Source: Phenylobacterium sp.
GTDB lineage: Bacteria > Pseudomonadota > Alphaproteobacteria > Caulobacterales > Caulobacteraceae
Direction: 5' to 3'
DNA: 38,456 nucleotides
NCBI RefSeq assembly: GCF_016793285.1
Contig: NZ_JAEUMO010000069.1
Location: forward strand, 1 to 38,456
The first letter of the stretch is position 1; every line of letters begins with the position of its first letter. The notes under the pieces are model-generated. The model was given only the letters and a program-made list of their open reading frames with translations. It was not told the origin of the DNA and searched no databases. Below, one piece after another: positions 6,652 to 15,352 of the stretch. The translations under genes were made by a program, and so were the position numbers.

Positions 6652-9390
6652 GTGGCGACGCCGGAACAGAAAGCGCGCCAGCTCATCGACGCTCAGCTTG
6701 AGGGGGCGGGCTGGATCGTACAGGACCGCGACGAGATGAACCTCGGCGCTGGGCTGGGCGTGGCCGTGCGGGAGTACCCGCTGGCGGCCGGGCCGTGCGA
6801 CTACCTGCTCTTCGTGGATCGTAGGGCATGCGGGGTCATCGAGGCCAAGCCGGAAGGGGTGACGCTGTCCGGCGTGGCCGACCAAGCGTCCGGCTATCAG
6901 GACAAGCTCCCCGGCCACCTGGGCAACTGGGGCGATCCCCTGCGGTTCGACTACGAGGCCAGCGGGTCGGAGATACTCTTCAGCGACCGAGCCGATCACG
7001 AGCAGCGGTCGCGCTACCTCTTCGGCTTCCACCAGCCCGCCACGCTGCTGGAGTGGCTGAAGGCCGGGACGTCCCTTAGGGGCCGCCTGCAGGGGCTCCC
7101 GCCGCTCGACGTCACGGGCCTCCGCGACTGCCAGACGGAAGCCATCACTGCCCTGGAGGCCTCCCTGGCGGGCGGCAAGCCGCGCGCCCTTGTCCAGATG
7201 ACCATGGGGGCCGGAAAGACCTTCACGGCAGCCACGCTGGCGTACCGTCTCCTGGCCCACGCCGACGCCAAGCGCGTCCTCTTCCTCGTCGACCGCAACA
7301 ACCTCGGCCGCCAGACCCTCAAGGAGTTCCAGGCGTATCGCCCACCGGGCACGGGGCGGCTGTTCACCGAGCTGTACAACGTCCAGCGCCTGGGCACCGC
7401 GGGGCTCGACCGGGACGCCAAGGTGGTCATCTCGACCATCCAGCGGGTGTTCGCGCAGCTCTCGGGCCAGGAGTTGAGCGAGGAGGACGAAGAGGTCAGC
7501 GCCTACGAGGGGGAGACCCGAGGGTCGCCTAGGGCCGTCGCCTATAGCGCCGACATGCCGCCCGAGACCTTCGACGTGGTCATCGTCGATGAGTGCCACC
7601 GTTCGATCTATGGCACCTGGCGGCAGGTGCTGGAGTACTTCGACGCCTTCACCATCGGCCTCACCGCGACGCCCTCGGCGCACACCCTGGGCTACTTCCA
7701 GAAGAACCTCGTGGCCGAGTACCCCTACGAGCGCGCCGTCATCGACGGCGTCAACGTGCCCTTCGAGGTGTTCCGCATCCGCACGGAGATCGGCGAGCGG
7801 GGCGGCAGGGTGCCTGCCGGGTTCACCGTGCCCCGTCGCGACCGCCACACCCGCCGCCAGCGGTACGAGGAGCTGACCGACGACCTGATCTACGCGCCCA
7901 GCGAACTGGACCGCTCGGTCATCGCGCCCAACCAGATCAGGACGGTCCTGGAGACCTACAGGGACACTCTGTCGACGGAGCTGTTCCCCGGCCGCGACGA
8001 GGTCCCGAAGACCCTGATCTTTGCCAAGGATGACCACCACGCCGAGGAGGTGGTCCACATCGCCCGCGAGGTGTTCGGCAAGGGCAACGAGTTCGCCAAG
8101 AAGATTACCTACAACACCGGCAACGTGGACCCGGAGACGCTGATTGCGGCGTTCCGCAACAGCTACAACCCGCGCATCGCGGTAACGGTCGACATGATCG
8201 CCACGGGCACCGACATCAAGCCGGTAGAGGTGCTGGTCTTCCTGCGGGACGTGAAGTCGGCGCTCTACTTCGAGCAGATGAAGGGCCGGGGCGTGCGCAC
8301 CGTGGCGGACGCCGACCTCGCCAAGGTGACGCCCGACGCCCGCACCAAGGACCGCTTCGTCATCATCGACGCGGTGGGCGTGACCGAGAGCGCCAAGACC
8401 ATCTCCGCGCCGATGGAGCGGGAGCGGGTGGTCGCGTTCGACAAGCTGCTGGAACAGGTCGCCAGCGGGCGCAGCGACCCCGACGTGGTCTCCACCCTGG
8501 CCGCGCGGCTGGCCGCCCTGGACCGCAAGCTGACCGACGAGGACCGGGCGCGGGTGGCGGCCGTCACCGGCGGGCGCACGCCCAAGGACATCGCTGCCGG
8601 GCTCCTGGAGTCGCTGGACAACGACCGCATCGAGGCCGCCGCCCAGGAGGCGACGCCGGGCGCGGTCTTAGCTGCCCGGTTCGACGAGACGGCGGCACGG
8701 CTGAGGCAGGAGGCGCTGCGGGTGTTCGACGACCCCAGGCTGCGCAAGGTGCTCATCGAGCTGAAGTCTCAGAGCGAGGTGGTGATCGACGAGTTCACGC
8801 CCGACGCGGTGATCTCGACGGGGTTCGACGCCGGCGCGGCCGAGGCGATGACCGGGAAGTTCCGGCAGTTCCTGGACGAGAACCAGGACGAGCTGACGGC
8901 GCTCAGCATCCTCTACGGCAAGCCCTACGCGGCCCGTCGGCTGACCTACGAGAGCCTGGAGGAGCTGCGGAGCGCGTTGGCGCGGCCCCCCTGGCTGCTG
9001 GAGCCCGCGGCCGTGTGGCACGCCTACAAGCGGCTCTCGAACGGCGCCCTGCGGGCCGATCCGGCGCGGGTGCTAACCGACGTGGTGGCGCTGGTGCGCT
9101 ATGCGCTGGGCCAGGCCGAGACGCTCGCCCCGCTGTCGTCCGAGGTGGCCGGCCGCTTCAACCTGTGGATCGGCCGCGAGGAGCGGGCGGGGCGTGCCTA
9201 CACGGCCGAGCAGCGGGCCTGGCTGGAGGCGATCCGCGACCATCTGGCCGCCAACGTTGACCTGCACCTCCGCGACCTTCAGGAACTCCCCCAGTTCGCC
9301 GAGCGGGGCGGCGTGATCGCCGCACGTCAGGCGTTCGGATCGCGGTTGGACGGGCTCATCGAAGACCTGTCGGACGCGCTGGTGGCGTAG
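6652..9390 (+). CDS. hsdR: Type I restriction enzyme, R subunit (EcoEI-like HsdR)
   Basis: Restriction and ATP-driven translocation subunit of a type I system that cleaves incoming DNA lacking the host methylation pattern. The N-terminal PD-(D/E)xK nuclease shows D50 and E64-A-K66 (GVIEAKPEG). The helicase motor follows: Walker A TMGAGKT at 184-190, Walker B DECH at 303-306, motif III LTATPS near 327, motif V MIATGTDIKPVE and motif VI QMKGRGVRT. The C-terminal third (from about residue 640) matches the EcoEI-type C-terminal domain in character. Length of 912 residues is typical for this subgroup. Start is GTG at 6652 without a strong Shine-Dalgarno. First gene of an hsdR-hsdS-hsdM operon, 9 bases before hsdS. 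All catalytic motifs are intact. Confidence 0.95.
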   Translation: MATPEQKARQLIDAQLEGAGWIVQDRDEMNLGAGLGVAVREYPLAAGPCDYLLFVDRRACGVIEAKPEGVTLSGVADQASGYQDKLPGHLGNWGDPLRFDYEASGSEILFSDRADHEQRSRYLFGFHQPATLLEWLKAGTSLRGRLQGLPPLDVTGLRDCQTEAITALEASLAGGKPRALVQMTMGAGKTFTAATLAYRLLAHADAKRVLFLVDRNNLGRQTLKEFQAYRPPGTGRLFTELYNVQRLGTAGLDRDAKVVISTIQRVFAQLSGQELSEEDEEVSAYEGETRGSPRAVAYSADMPPETFDVVIVDECHRSIYGTWRQVLEYFDAFTIGLTATPSAHTLGYFQKNLVAEYPYERAVIDGVNVPFEVFRIRTEIGERGGRVPAGFTVPRRDRHTRRQRYEELTDDLIYAPSELDRSVIAPNQIRTVLETYRDTLSTELFPGRDEVPKTLIFAKDDHHAEEVVHIAREVFGKGNEFAKKITYNTGNVDPETLIAAFRNSYNPRIAVTVDMIATGTDIKPVEVLVFLRDVKSALYFEQMKGRGVRTVADADLAKVTPDARTKDRFVIIDAVGVTESAKTISAPMERERVVAFDKLLEQVASGRSDPDVVSTLAARLAALDRKLTDEDRARVAAVTGGRTPKDIAAGLLESLDNDRIEAAAQEATPGAVLAARFDETAARLRQEALRVFDDPRLRKVLIELKSQSEVVIDEFTPDAVISTGFDAGAAEAMTGKFRQFLDENQDELTALSILYGKPYAARRLTYESLEELRSALARPPWLLEPAAVWHAYKRLSNGALRADPARVLTDVVALVRYALGQAETLAPLSSEVAGRFNLWIGREERAGRAYTAEQRAWLEAIRDHLAANVDLHLRDLQELPQFAERGGVIAARQAFGSRLDGLIEDLSDALVA

Positions 9391-9399
9391 GGGGAGTTG

Positions 9400-10824
9400 G
9401 TGTCGAGGGGGAATCGCGCGGCGGTGGAGGCCGGGCCCGTGGACGGCCCGTGGAAGCTGCCCGACGGCTGGCGCTGGGAGCTGCTAGGTAGCCTCGGGGA
9501 CTGGTACGGCGGCGGGACGCCGTCCAAAGCTAACCCCGCGTTCTGGACTGGCGGGAGCGTGCCCTGGGTCTCGGCGAAGGACATGAAGGCCGACTACATC
9601 GACGATGCCGAGGACAAGATCACAGACGAGGCGATCCGGAACTCGGCCGCGAAACGCATACCGTCAGGGTCAGTTGTTTGCGTAATGCGGTCGGGCATCC
9701 TGAAGCACAGCTTTCCCGTAGCGGTGACACGTCGGGATGTGACGATCAACCAGGACCTCCGCGCACTCCATCCGCGGCCGGATGTGGACCCGAGGTTCCT
9801 CGCTTACTACCTGCGCCGAACGGCTGATGATGTCCTTGGCGAGTGCTCCAAGAACGGCACAACAGTGAACAGCATCGAAGCGGGCCGGCTGATGCGACGC
9901 CCTGTTCCGCTTCCTGCTCCCGGGACCCAACGGCGGATCGTCGACCGGATCGAAGAACTCTTCACTGAGATTGGCGAAGGTCGGCGATCCTACGCACGTG
10001 CTTGCATGCAGTTTGATGCCTATCGCCGAAGCGTGCTCCAGGCCGCAGTCATGGGTGACCTAACCTCTGACTGGCGGCGTGGGCGATCCGTGAGCGAGAC
10101 GGGCGGGCAACTTGTGGAGCGGATCGCTCAGCTGCGGAAGGAGCAAGGGGTCAGCCGGCCCGGCAGGAGCGAGAACGGAAGCTCACCCAATGAGGCAGAA
10201 CGTTCGCCGCTGCCCGCTGACTGGACATGGGCCACCTGGGATCAAGTTGGGTCCTCGCAGAACGGACGGGCGTTCCCCAGCACAGACTACAGCTCAGAAG
10301 GGGTGAAGCTCCTTCGACCCGGCAATCTGAGTGCAAGCGGGGCCTTAGCCTGGACGCCCGACAACACGCGTCGACTCCCAGAGCGGTACGCGGCTGAGAA
10401 CGACGACCTTTTGGTTCGCGGGGGCGAGCTGATTATGAACCTCACGGCCCAGTCTCTAAGGGACGATTTTCTCGGCAGGGTGTGCCGAACCGGTTCCGAC
10501 GACCGGTGTCTCCTAAACCAGCGACTGGCGCGTCTCACGCCTAGCCTTGTGGACCCGGAGTTCCTCCTTCGTGTCTTCCAATCTCCAATCTTCAGGCGAT
10601 TTGTCGGCGACCTGAACACTGGCAGTCTCATCCAACACATGTACACGAGGCAGCTTGCCGGCTTCGCATTCCCCATTCCGCCTCTAGATGAGCAAGCGGA
10701 GATTGCGAGGCGAGTTCGCACCTCGCTTTCAGTCGCGCCAGACGACTGGATTGACGTCTCAACCGTCGACGCGCTTCGCGCTGGTGTCCTCGCCGCCGCC
10801 TTCCGGGGAGACCTCGTCGCGTGA
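9400..10824 (+). CDS. hsdS: Type I restriction-modification specificity subunit
   Basis: Recognises the bipartite target sequence for both methylation and restriction. Two target-recognition domains are visible. TRD1 runs from about residue 17 (LPDGWRWELLGSLGDWYGGG) to about 160. A conserved helical spacer follows (PLPAPGTQRRIVDRIEELF, then RRSYARACMQFDAYRRSVLQ). TRD2 begins at LPADWTWATWDQVGS near 268, and a second spacer starts at IPPLDEQAEIARRVR. Length is about 474 residues. The start is uncertain: GTG at 9400 lies 3 bases from GGGGAG, a TTG at 9397 abuts it, and a GTG at 9424 has GAGGGGG upstream. The region is less GC-rich than hsdR and hsdM, as often seen for horizontally exchanged specificity genes. 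The stop overlaps the hsdM start by 4 bases. Confidence 0.93.
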   Translation: MSRGNRAAVEAGPVDGPWKLPDGWRWELLGSLGDWYGGGTPSKANPAFWTGGSVPWVSAKDMKADYIDDAEDKITDEAIRNSAAKRIPSGSVVCVMRSGILKHSFPVAVTRRDVTINQDLRALHPRPDVDPRFLAYYLRRTADDVLGECSKNGTTVNSIEAGRLMRRPVPLPAPGTQRRIVDRIEELFTEIGEGRRSYARACMQFDAYRRSVLQAAVMGDLTSDWRRGRSVSETGGQLVERIAQLRKEQGVSRPGRSENGSSPNEAERSPLPADWTWATWDQVGSSQNGRAFPSTDYSSEGVKLLRPGNLSASGALAWTPDNTRRLPERYAAENDDLLVRGGELIMNLTAQSLRDDFLGRVCRTGSDDRCLLNQRLARLTPSLVDPEFLLRVFQSPIFRRFVGDLNTGSLIQHMYTRQLAGFAFPIPPLDEQAEIARRVRTSLSVAPDDWIDVSTVDALRAGVLAAAFRGDLVA

Positions 10825-12278
10825 ACGAACAGACGCTCATCAGCAAAGTCTGGAACTACGCCCACGTGCTGCGCGACGAGGGCGTCAGCTACGGTGAATA
10901 CGTCGGCCAGATCAGCTTCCTCCTGTTCTTGAAGATGGACGACGAGCGGACCAAGCTGCTCGGCGAGCCCTCGCTGATCCCCCCGGAGTTCCAGTGGGAG
11001 ACCCTGCGGTCGAAGTCCGGGGAGGCGCTCGACGCCCACTACAAGGACGCGCTGGCCAAGCTCTCGAAACGCACCGACTTCGTCGGCACGCTGTTCCTCA
11101 AGGCCGAGAGCAAGATCGACGATCCCGCCAAGCTCCAGCGCCTGGTCAGCCTGATCGACGGCGAGACCTGGATGGGCGTGAACGTGGACGTAAAGGGCAC
11201 AATCTACGAGGGCCTGCTGGAGCGGAACGCCGGCGAGGTGAAGAGTGGGGCGGGCCAGTACTTCACCCCGCGGGCGCTCATCCAGGCCATGGTCGAGGTG
11301 GTCGACCCGCAACCCACGGAGACCATCTGCGACCCTGCCTGTGGGACCGGTGGGTTCCTGCTGGCCGCCTACGAGCACATGAAGGCCAAGCCCGCGGCGC
11401 GGGACCGCAAGGTCAACGAACGGCTGCGGCGCGAGACCTTCCGCGGCTACGACATCGTGCCCGAGGTGGTGCGGCTGTGCGCCATGAACCTCTACCTGCA
11501 CGGGATCGGCGGCGACGCGTCGCCGGTGGTCGCGGCGGACGCCCTGCTGACCAAGCCGGCCGAGAGCTGGGACATTATCCTGGCCAACCCGCCGTTCGGG
11601 AAGCGCCAGTCGTTCCGCATCGTCAACGACGGGGGCGGGATCGACACCGAGCGGCAGGACTATGTCCGCGAGGACTTCACGGTCACCACGGGCAACAAAC
11701 AACTGAACTTCTTGCAGCACATCATGTCGGTGATGGGCCCGCAGGGGACCGCTGCGGTGGTGCTGCCCGACAACGTGCTGTTCGAGGGCGGGGCTGGCGA
11801 GACGCTGCGGAAGAGGCTGCTCACCGAGTTCCGGTTCCACACCCTGCTGCGGCTGCCCACCGGGATCTTCTACAAGCAGGGCGTGAAGGCCAACGTGCTG
11901 TTCTTCGACCGCGCCCCGGCGGGCGAGGGCGTCGCGACCGAGGCGCTGTGGGTCTACGACTTCCGCACCAACCAGCGGTTCACGCTGCGCGAGCGGCCTC
12001 TGAAGCGCGCTGACCTGGACGACTTCGTGGCGGCCTTCAAGACCGGCCGCCAGCATGAGCGGCAGGAGAGCGAGCGGTTCCGGCGATTCGCCTATGACGA
12101 CGTGAAGGGCCGCGACAAGCTCAACCTCGACATCTTCTGGCGCAAGGACGACGGCCACATCGACCCCGACAGCCTCCCGCCGCCCGACGAGGTCGCCGCG
12201 GAGATCGTCGAGAACCTGGAGCTGGCGCTGGAGAAGTTCCGCAAGGTGGCGGCGGCGCTGGCCAAGGCGGACGCCTGA
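10821..12278 (+). CDS. hsdM: Type I DNA N6-adenine methyltransferase subunit
   Basis: Transfers a methyl group from S-adenosylmethionine to adenine in the HsdS target, protecting host DNA. The N-terminal helical HsdM_N domain spans about residues 1-125. The SAM-binding region has GQYFTPRALI at 145-154 and motif I DPACGTGGF at 171-179. The catalytic motif IV NPPF is at 256-259. Length of 485 residues is typical. Start GTG at 10821 overlaps the hsdS stop (GTGA), implying translational coupling. Its own TGA overlaps the ATG of the next small membrane-protein gene. The gene order R-S-M differs from the common R-M-S order. Confidence 0.96.
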   Translation: MNEQTLISKVWNYAHVLRDEGVSYGEYVGQISFLLFLKMDDERTKLLGEPSLIPPEFQWETLRSKSGEALDAHYKDALAKLSKRTDFVGTLFLKAESKIDDPAKLQRLVSLIDGETWMGVNVDVKGTIYEGLLERNAGEVKSGAGQYFTPRALIQAMVEVVDPQPTETICDPACGTGGFLLAAYEHMKAKPAARDRKVNERLRRETFRGYDIVPEVVRLCAMNLYLHGIGGDASPVVAADALLTKPAESWDIILANPPFGKRQSFRIVNDGGGIDTERQDYVREDFTVTTGNKQLNFLQHIMSVMGPQGTAAVVLPDNVLFEGGAGETLRKRLLTEFRFHTLLRLPTGIFYKQGVKANVLFFDRAPAGEGVATEALWVYDFRTNQRFTLRERPLKRADLDDFVAAFKTGRQHERQESERFRRFAYDDVKGRDKLNLDIFWRKDDGHIDPDSLPPPDEVAAEIVENLELALEKFRKVAAALAKADA

Positions 12279-12610
12279 TGGCCGCGGACGGCGACCTCCA
12301 GGCCCGGCTTCCGGCGCCCGTCTGGGCCGTGCCCCTGGCGCTGCTGGTCGTGGCCGTCGCGCCGTGGTGGCCGTACGGGTTCTACACGCTTCTGCGCCTG
12401 ATGGTGTGCGGGGCCTCCGTCTACACGGCCTATGCCCTGCTGTCGGCCGGCCAGAGGTCGTGGCTGGGCTGGCTCTTCGTCGGGCTGGCGATCCTCTACA
12501 ACCCGGTGTTCCGGGTCCACTTCGACCGCGACACCTGGAGCGTCCTCAACCTTGTCTCGGCGTTTCCGTTCGCGGTCCTGGGATGGACCCTGAGGAGGCC
12601 CGCCGCTTGA
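12278..12610 (+). CDS. Small multi-span membrane protein coupled to hsdM (DUF6804-like)
   Basis: A 110-residue hydrophobic protein with about four membrane spans: around residues 15-36 (VWAVPLALLVVAVAPWWPY), 38-57, 63-77 (WLGWLFVGLAILYNPVF) and 88-105. The pattern of a PYGFYTLLR segment, then AILYNPVF, then a D-R-x-x-W before the last span fits a small bacterial family I remember as DUF6804, which I cannot verify here. The ATG at 12278 shares one base with the hsdM stop (TGATG), so it is almost certainly translated with the R-M operon. Function unknown; it may be a passenger or an accessory of the restriction system. Confidence 0.75.
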   Translation: MAADGDLQARLPAPVWAVPLALLVVAVAPWWPYGFYTLLRLMVCGASVYTAYALLSAGQRSWLGWLFVGLAILYNPVFRVHFDRDTWSVLNLVSAFPFAVLGWTLRRPAA

Positions 12611-12627
12611 CCACCAGAGAGTACCCC

Positions 12628-13215
12628 ATGCGGTTCGAGAACAGGCTTGCGAGCAGTTCGGATGATCTCGAAGTCTGGATCGACTGCCTCTTCCATCGCG
12701 AGCTCGCCGAGTACGGTTTCACCCTGGACTTGCCCGCGTTGGCGTCGGAAGAGCGGGCTTCTGAGATGGAGCAGTTTGGGTGCGCGATGACGCGGGGCGT
12801 TGCTGCGCTGGTGCGTGTCCCATCCTGGTTGTCGACGCCCAAGTCGACCTTCTACCGGGCGATGCTAAGCGTGTGGCAGAACCAGGACGAGGGACTGTCA
12901 GCGACGGGGCGGCTCATTGCCCCTGAGCAGAACCTGTTCCTGCAGCTCAATGTCACCCCTAGCATCTTTCGGCGCTGCGTCGAGGCCACTGAAAAGGCCG
13001 ACGCATGGTTCCACGAGCCCACTTGGGGCGACCTGAGAGACCTCGGGGACGTGACCGCTCTGGAGAGGCTTGGCGTCGCGTTGGAGGACGTTGAGGCGCA
13101 GTGTTTTCACCTTCGTGCGCACGGCAGCATTGTCGCGACAGAGCAGCAGGGCGGGCTCGACAGCATGACACTGACGCTGGATCGCATCTCATTCGGGTCG
13201 CCGGCGGTCGGATAG
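12628..13215 (+). CDS. Hypothetical protein downstream of the R-M operon
   Basis: A 195-residue soluble, acidic protein from the ATG at 12628, supported by AGAGAG about 7 bases upstream. The open frame extends upstream but overlaps the previous gene and is not needed. Nothing is recognisable as a catalytic motif. The sequence reads as mixed alpha/beta with the conserved-looking stretches LFLQLNVTPSIFRRCVEATEKADAW and a beta-like C-terminus (GLDSMTLTLDRISF). Base composition is less GC-rich than the chromosome, in keeping with island cargo. It lies 17 bases after the small membrane protein and may belong to the same transcript. No function proposed. Confidence 0.7.
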   Translation: MRFENRLASSSDDLEVWIDCLFHRELAEYGFTLDLPALASEERASEMEQFGCAMTRGVAALVRVPSWLSTPKSTFYRAMLSVWQNQDEGLSATGRLIAPEQNLFLQLNVTPSIFRRCVEATEKADAWFHEPTWGDLRDLGDVTALERLGVALEDVEAQCFHLRAHGSIVATEQQGGLDSMTLTLDRISFGSPAVG

Positions 13216-13348
13216 CGATGACTGGCGCCTGTTCGGGTCGAACCCGGAAACAAAGCAGGGGCGGGCAAGCGGGAGCGGGCGTGCGACGGCGCCGGTGCGT
13301 CAGGCTGCGCGTTGCGGGCCGGGGCGGCGGGCGGTAGTCGCGGTCCTA

Positions 13349-14761
13349 GTGCGCGTATCACCCTCCAGCGACGCGGCGGCCGTCGCGCCCTTCCCCGACC
13401 GCCCTCATCTGAGGAACAGCCGGCCCCTGTCGTGGGACCGGGCGCCCGCCACGCCGGCGGCAAGGGCGGCGCTGGCCGAACTGCTCGTGCAGATGGAAGC
13501 CTGGGAGCCTCGCCGGCGGGCGCGGCGTGCGGACGACCGGGCGCGCCTGGAGGCCACGCTGGGGGCCATTGCGCTGGACCTGTTCGCGGCGGCCGGCGAG
13601 GACGCGGAGCGGTGGCTGGCGTATTCACGCCGCAACGCCGACTACGAGGCCCTGCAGCGGCGGTATGTCCATCCCGAGGCGACGCGAACGACCGTCGAGG
13701 CGGTGGTGGGGTTCCTGGAGGCGGGCAGCTACGCCGAGACGAGGGCGGGCAGCTACCGGCGCCAGGCGCTGGGCGGCGGGGGTTACCGCTCACGACTGCG
13801 GGCGACGGATCGGCTGGTAGCGTACTTCGCAGGCCGCGGCATCGGGCTGGACGACATCGGGGTGCGCGAGGCCGCGGAACTGGTGGTCCTCAAAGGCCCC
13901 GCGGCGACGCGCGGCGGCACGAAGCCACTGCTCGGCTACGACGACACCGGCGAGACCTGCCGGATGCGCGAGGAGCTGAGGGCCTGGTCGGCGGTCGCCC
14001 AGCGCCACGACATCCGCCCCGGGGGAGACCGATGGGACCCGATGACCCGGCCGCTGGAGGACGCGGACGAGGGCGCTGGGGAGGCTGTGGAGCTGCACCG
14101 GGCCCGCCTCTACCGGGTCTTCAACAACGGCTCCTGGAGGGCCGGCGGGCGGTTCTACGGCGGCTGGTGGATGACCATGCCGTCGGCTGACCGGAAGCGG
14201 CTGACCATCGACGGCGAGCCGGTGGTGGAGCTGGACTTCAAGGCGCTCCATCCCCGCATGGCCTACCACCTGGCGGGGTGGCCGCTGGACCTGGAGGACG
14301 ACCCCTATGACCTCGGCGGGGCGTGGGCGCCCGTGGACCGGGGCGCCGTCAAGGTGGCCTTCAACCAGCTCCTCGCGGTCGGTCCCGGCGCCGGGATCAG
14401 GAGGCCGGCCGACCTCGTGCTTCCCCGGGGGCGCAGCTATGGGGACCTGCTGGCGGCCCTGGAGGCGAAGCACGAGGCCATCCGGCCCTGGCTGCGCTCG
14501 GCCAGGGCGCTGGAGCTGCAGAACCTCGACAGCCGGATTGCCGCGGGCGTGCTGGCTTACTTCACGGCGAGGGGCCGGCCGGTGCTGCCGGTGCATGACA
14601 GCTTCGTGGTCGCAGCGCGGGATGAGTACAAGCTCGGAGAGACGATGTTCCTCGCCTATCGGGCCGTGCTGTCGGATCGCGGCGGCGTCGCGGCCTGGCC
14701 GGTGGTGAAGGGATGGAGCGGCACCGGCGTGGAGGAGAGGGTGCGGGGCGTCCTCTGCTGA
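13349..14761 (+). CDS. Single-subunit polymerase-like protein (family A / T7-type motifs A, B, C)
   Basis: Numbering here is from an alternative GTG at 13295 (488 residues); the GTG at 13349 gives 470 residues and neither start has a clear Shine-Dalgarno. The C-terminal half aligns by eye with the polymerase palm. Motif A is V-E-L-D314-F-K-A-L-H-P-R-M-A-Y-H-L-A-G, against D-Y-S-Q-I-E-L-R...H-L-S-G in DNA polymerase I. The motif B start is R349-x3-K353-V-A-F-N. Motif C is P-V-H434-D435-S-F, the HDSF form seen in T7 RNA polymerase. A signature FNNGSWRAGGRFYGGWW (277-292) precedes motif A. No 3'-5' or 5'-3' exonuclease motifs are seen, and the N-terminal half is a helical, Arg/Ala-rich region without a recognised domain. 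The spacings (A to B 39, A to C 121 residues) are shorter than in PolA. Possible roles: island replication, repair or defence. Function unproven. Confidence 0.72.
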   Translation: MRVSPSSDAAAVAPFPDRPHLRNSRPLSWDRAPATPAARAALAELLVQMEAWEPRRRARRADDRARLEATLGAIALDLFAAAGEDAERWLAYSRRNADYEALQRRYVHPEATRTTVEAVVGFLEAGSYAETRAGSYRRQALGGGGYRSRLRATDRLVAYFAGRGIGLDDIGVREAAELVVLKGPAATRGGTKPLLGYDDTGETCRMREELRAWSAVAQRHDIRPGGDRWDPMTRPLEDADEGAGEAVELHRARLYRVFNNGSWRAGGRFYGGWWMTMPSADRKRLTIDGEPVVELDFKALHPRMAYHLAGWPLDLEDDPYDLGGAWAPVDRGAVKVAFNQLLAVGPGAGIRRPADLVLPRGRSYGDLLAALEAKHEAIRPWLRSARALELQNLDSRIAAGVLAYFTARGRPVLPVHDSFVVAARDEYKLGETMFLAYRAVLSDRGGVAAWPVVKGWSGTGVEERVRGVLC

Positions 14762-14897
14762 GGCATGGGGTGATGATCCCCTTCCCCGGCTCTCACTGGG
14801 GGGCCATCCCCTCGGGGGGGGCCTCGAGGTCCATACTGGGGGCCGTAAGGACGTGCCCGATCCGGCTCCATAGTAGGGGCGACACCCCCCTCGGAAC
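14762..14897. other. G-run-rich intergenic region with a short repeated motif
   Basis: This 136-bp region between convergent genes has several G-runs and a repeated ACTGGGGG(G)CC motif (near 14796 and 14836), plus an AGTAGGGGCG near 14872. I see no gene, no clear terminator with a T-run and no strong hairpin. Confidence 0.35.
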
Positions 14898-15200
14898 TCA
14901 GTCCGGCGCGGGCGCGCGATACCCCTTCGGTTTGGACGCCGCCCAGGCGTCGAGGTCGTCGAGGTAGTAGGCGGCGTAGCCGTAGCGTTTGTGGTGGGCG
15001 GGACCCGTTCCCCGGGCGCGGCGGCTCTCCAGCGCCTTCTTGCTGAGGCCTAGCATCCGCGCGGCCTCGGCCTCCATGACCCAGTGGCGCGGGTCGGCGC
15101 TCGGCGCAGGCTTGATCTCCAGGGGGTCGAACGTGGGGACCACATCCTGGAGTGCGAGCTGGTAGCTCGTGCGGTCCTTGCCGCTGGGACGCTTGGGCAC
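14898..15200 (-). CDS. Excisionase-like HTH DNA-binding protein
   Basis: A 100-residue basic protein starting at GTG 15200. Residues about 40-90 (WVMEAEAARMLGLSKKALESRRARG, then YYLDDLDAWAAS) form a MerR/AlpA-type winged helix-turn-helix, the fold of phage excisionases and many island directionality factors. The D-D-L-D-A-W end is the usual final helix of this fold. In an element with a tyrosine integrase this is the best candidate for a recombination directionality factor, although AlpA-like proteins can also be transcription regulators. It is transcribed opposite to the 86-aa gene with about 150 bp between their starts. Function is inferred from fold and context. Confidence 0.75.
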   Translation of the reverse strand: MPKRPSGKDRTSYQLALQDVVPTFDPLEIKPAPSADPRHWVMEAEAARMLGLSKKALESRRARGTGPAHHKRYGYAAYYLDDLDAWAASKPKGYRAPAPD

Positions 15201-15352
15201 TGTTACGCTCGCACTCGGAGGGCCGCAGATGGCCCCATCAGAGGTTCACTTAGTACCCCACCGGCGACCTCGTGGGCAGCCCGCCAGAGCGTCGCAGGAG
15301 TCGTCTAGGGCCACCCGCATGGACTAGTGTCGGCGCTCAGAGGGAGGCGATC

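Noticed and set aside
12364-12627. N-terminal extension of the 195-aa island protein
   Set aside because: It overlaps the small membrane-protein gene in another phase; the ATG at 12628 has a good ribosome-binding site.
14762-14897. G-quadruplex or origin in the G-rich gap
   Set aside because: Several G-runs exist but their spacing and lengths are irregular, and no iteron or DnaA-box pattern is present.
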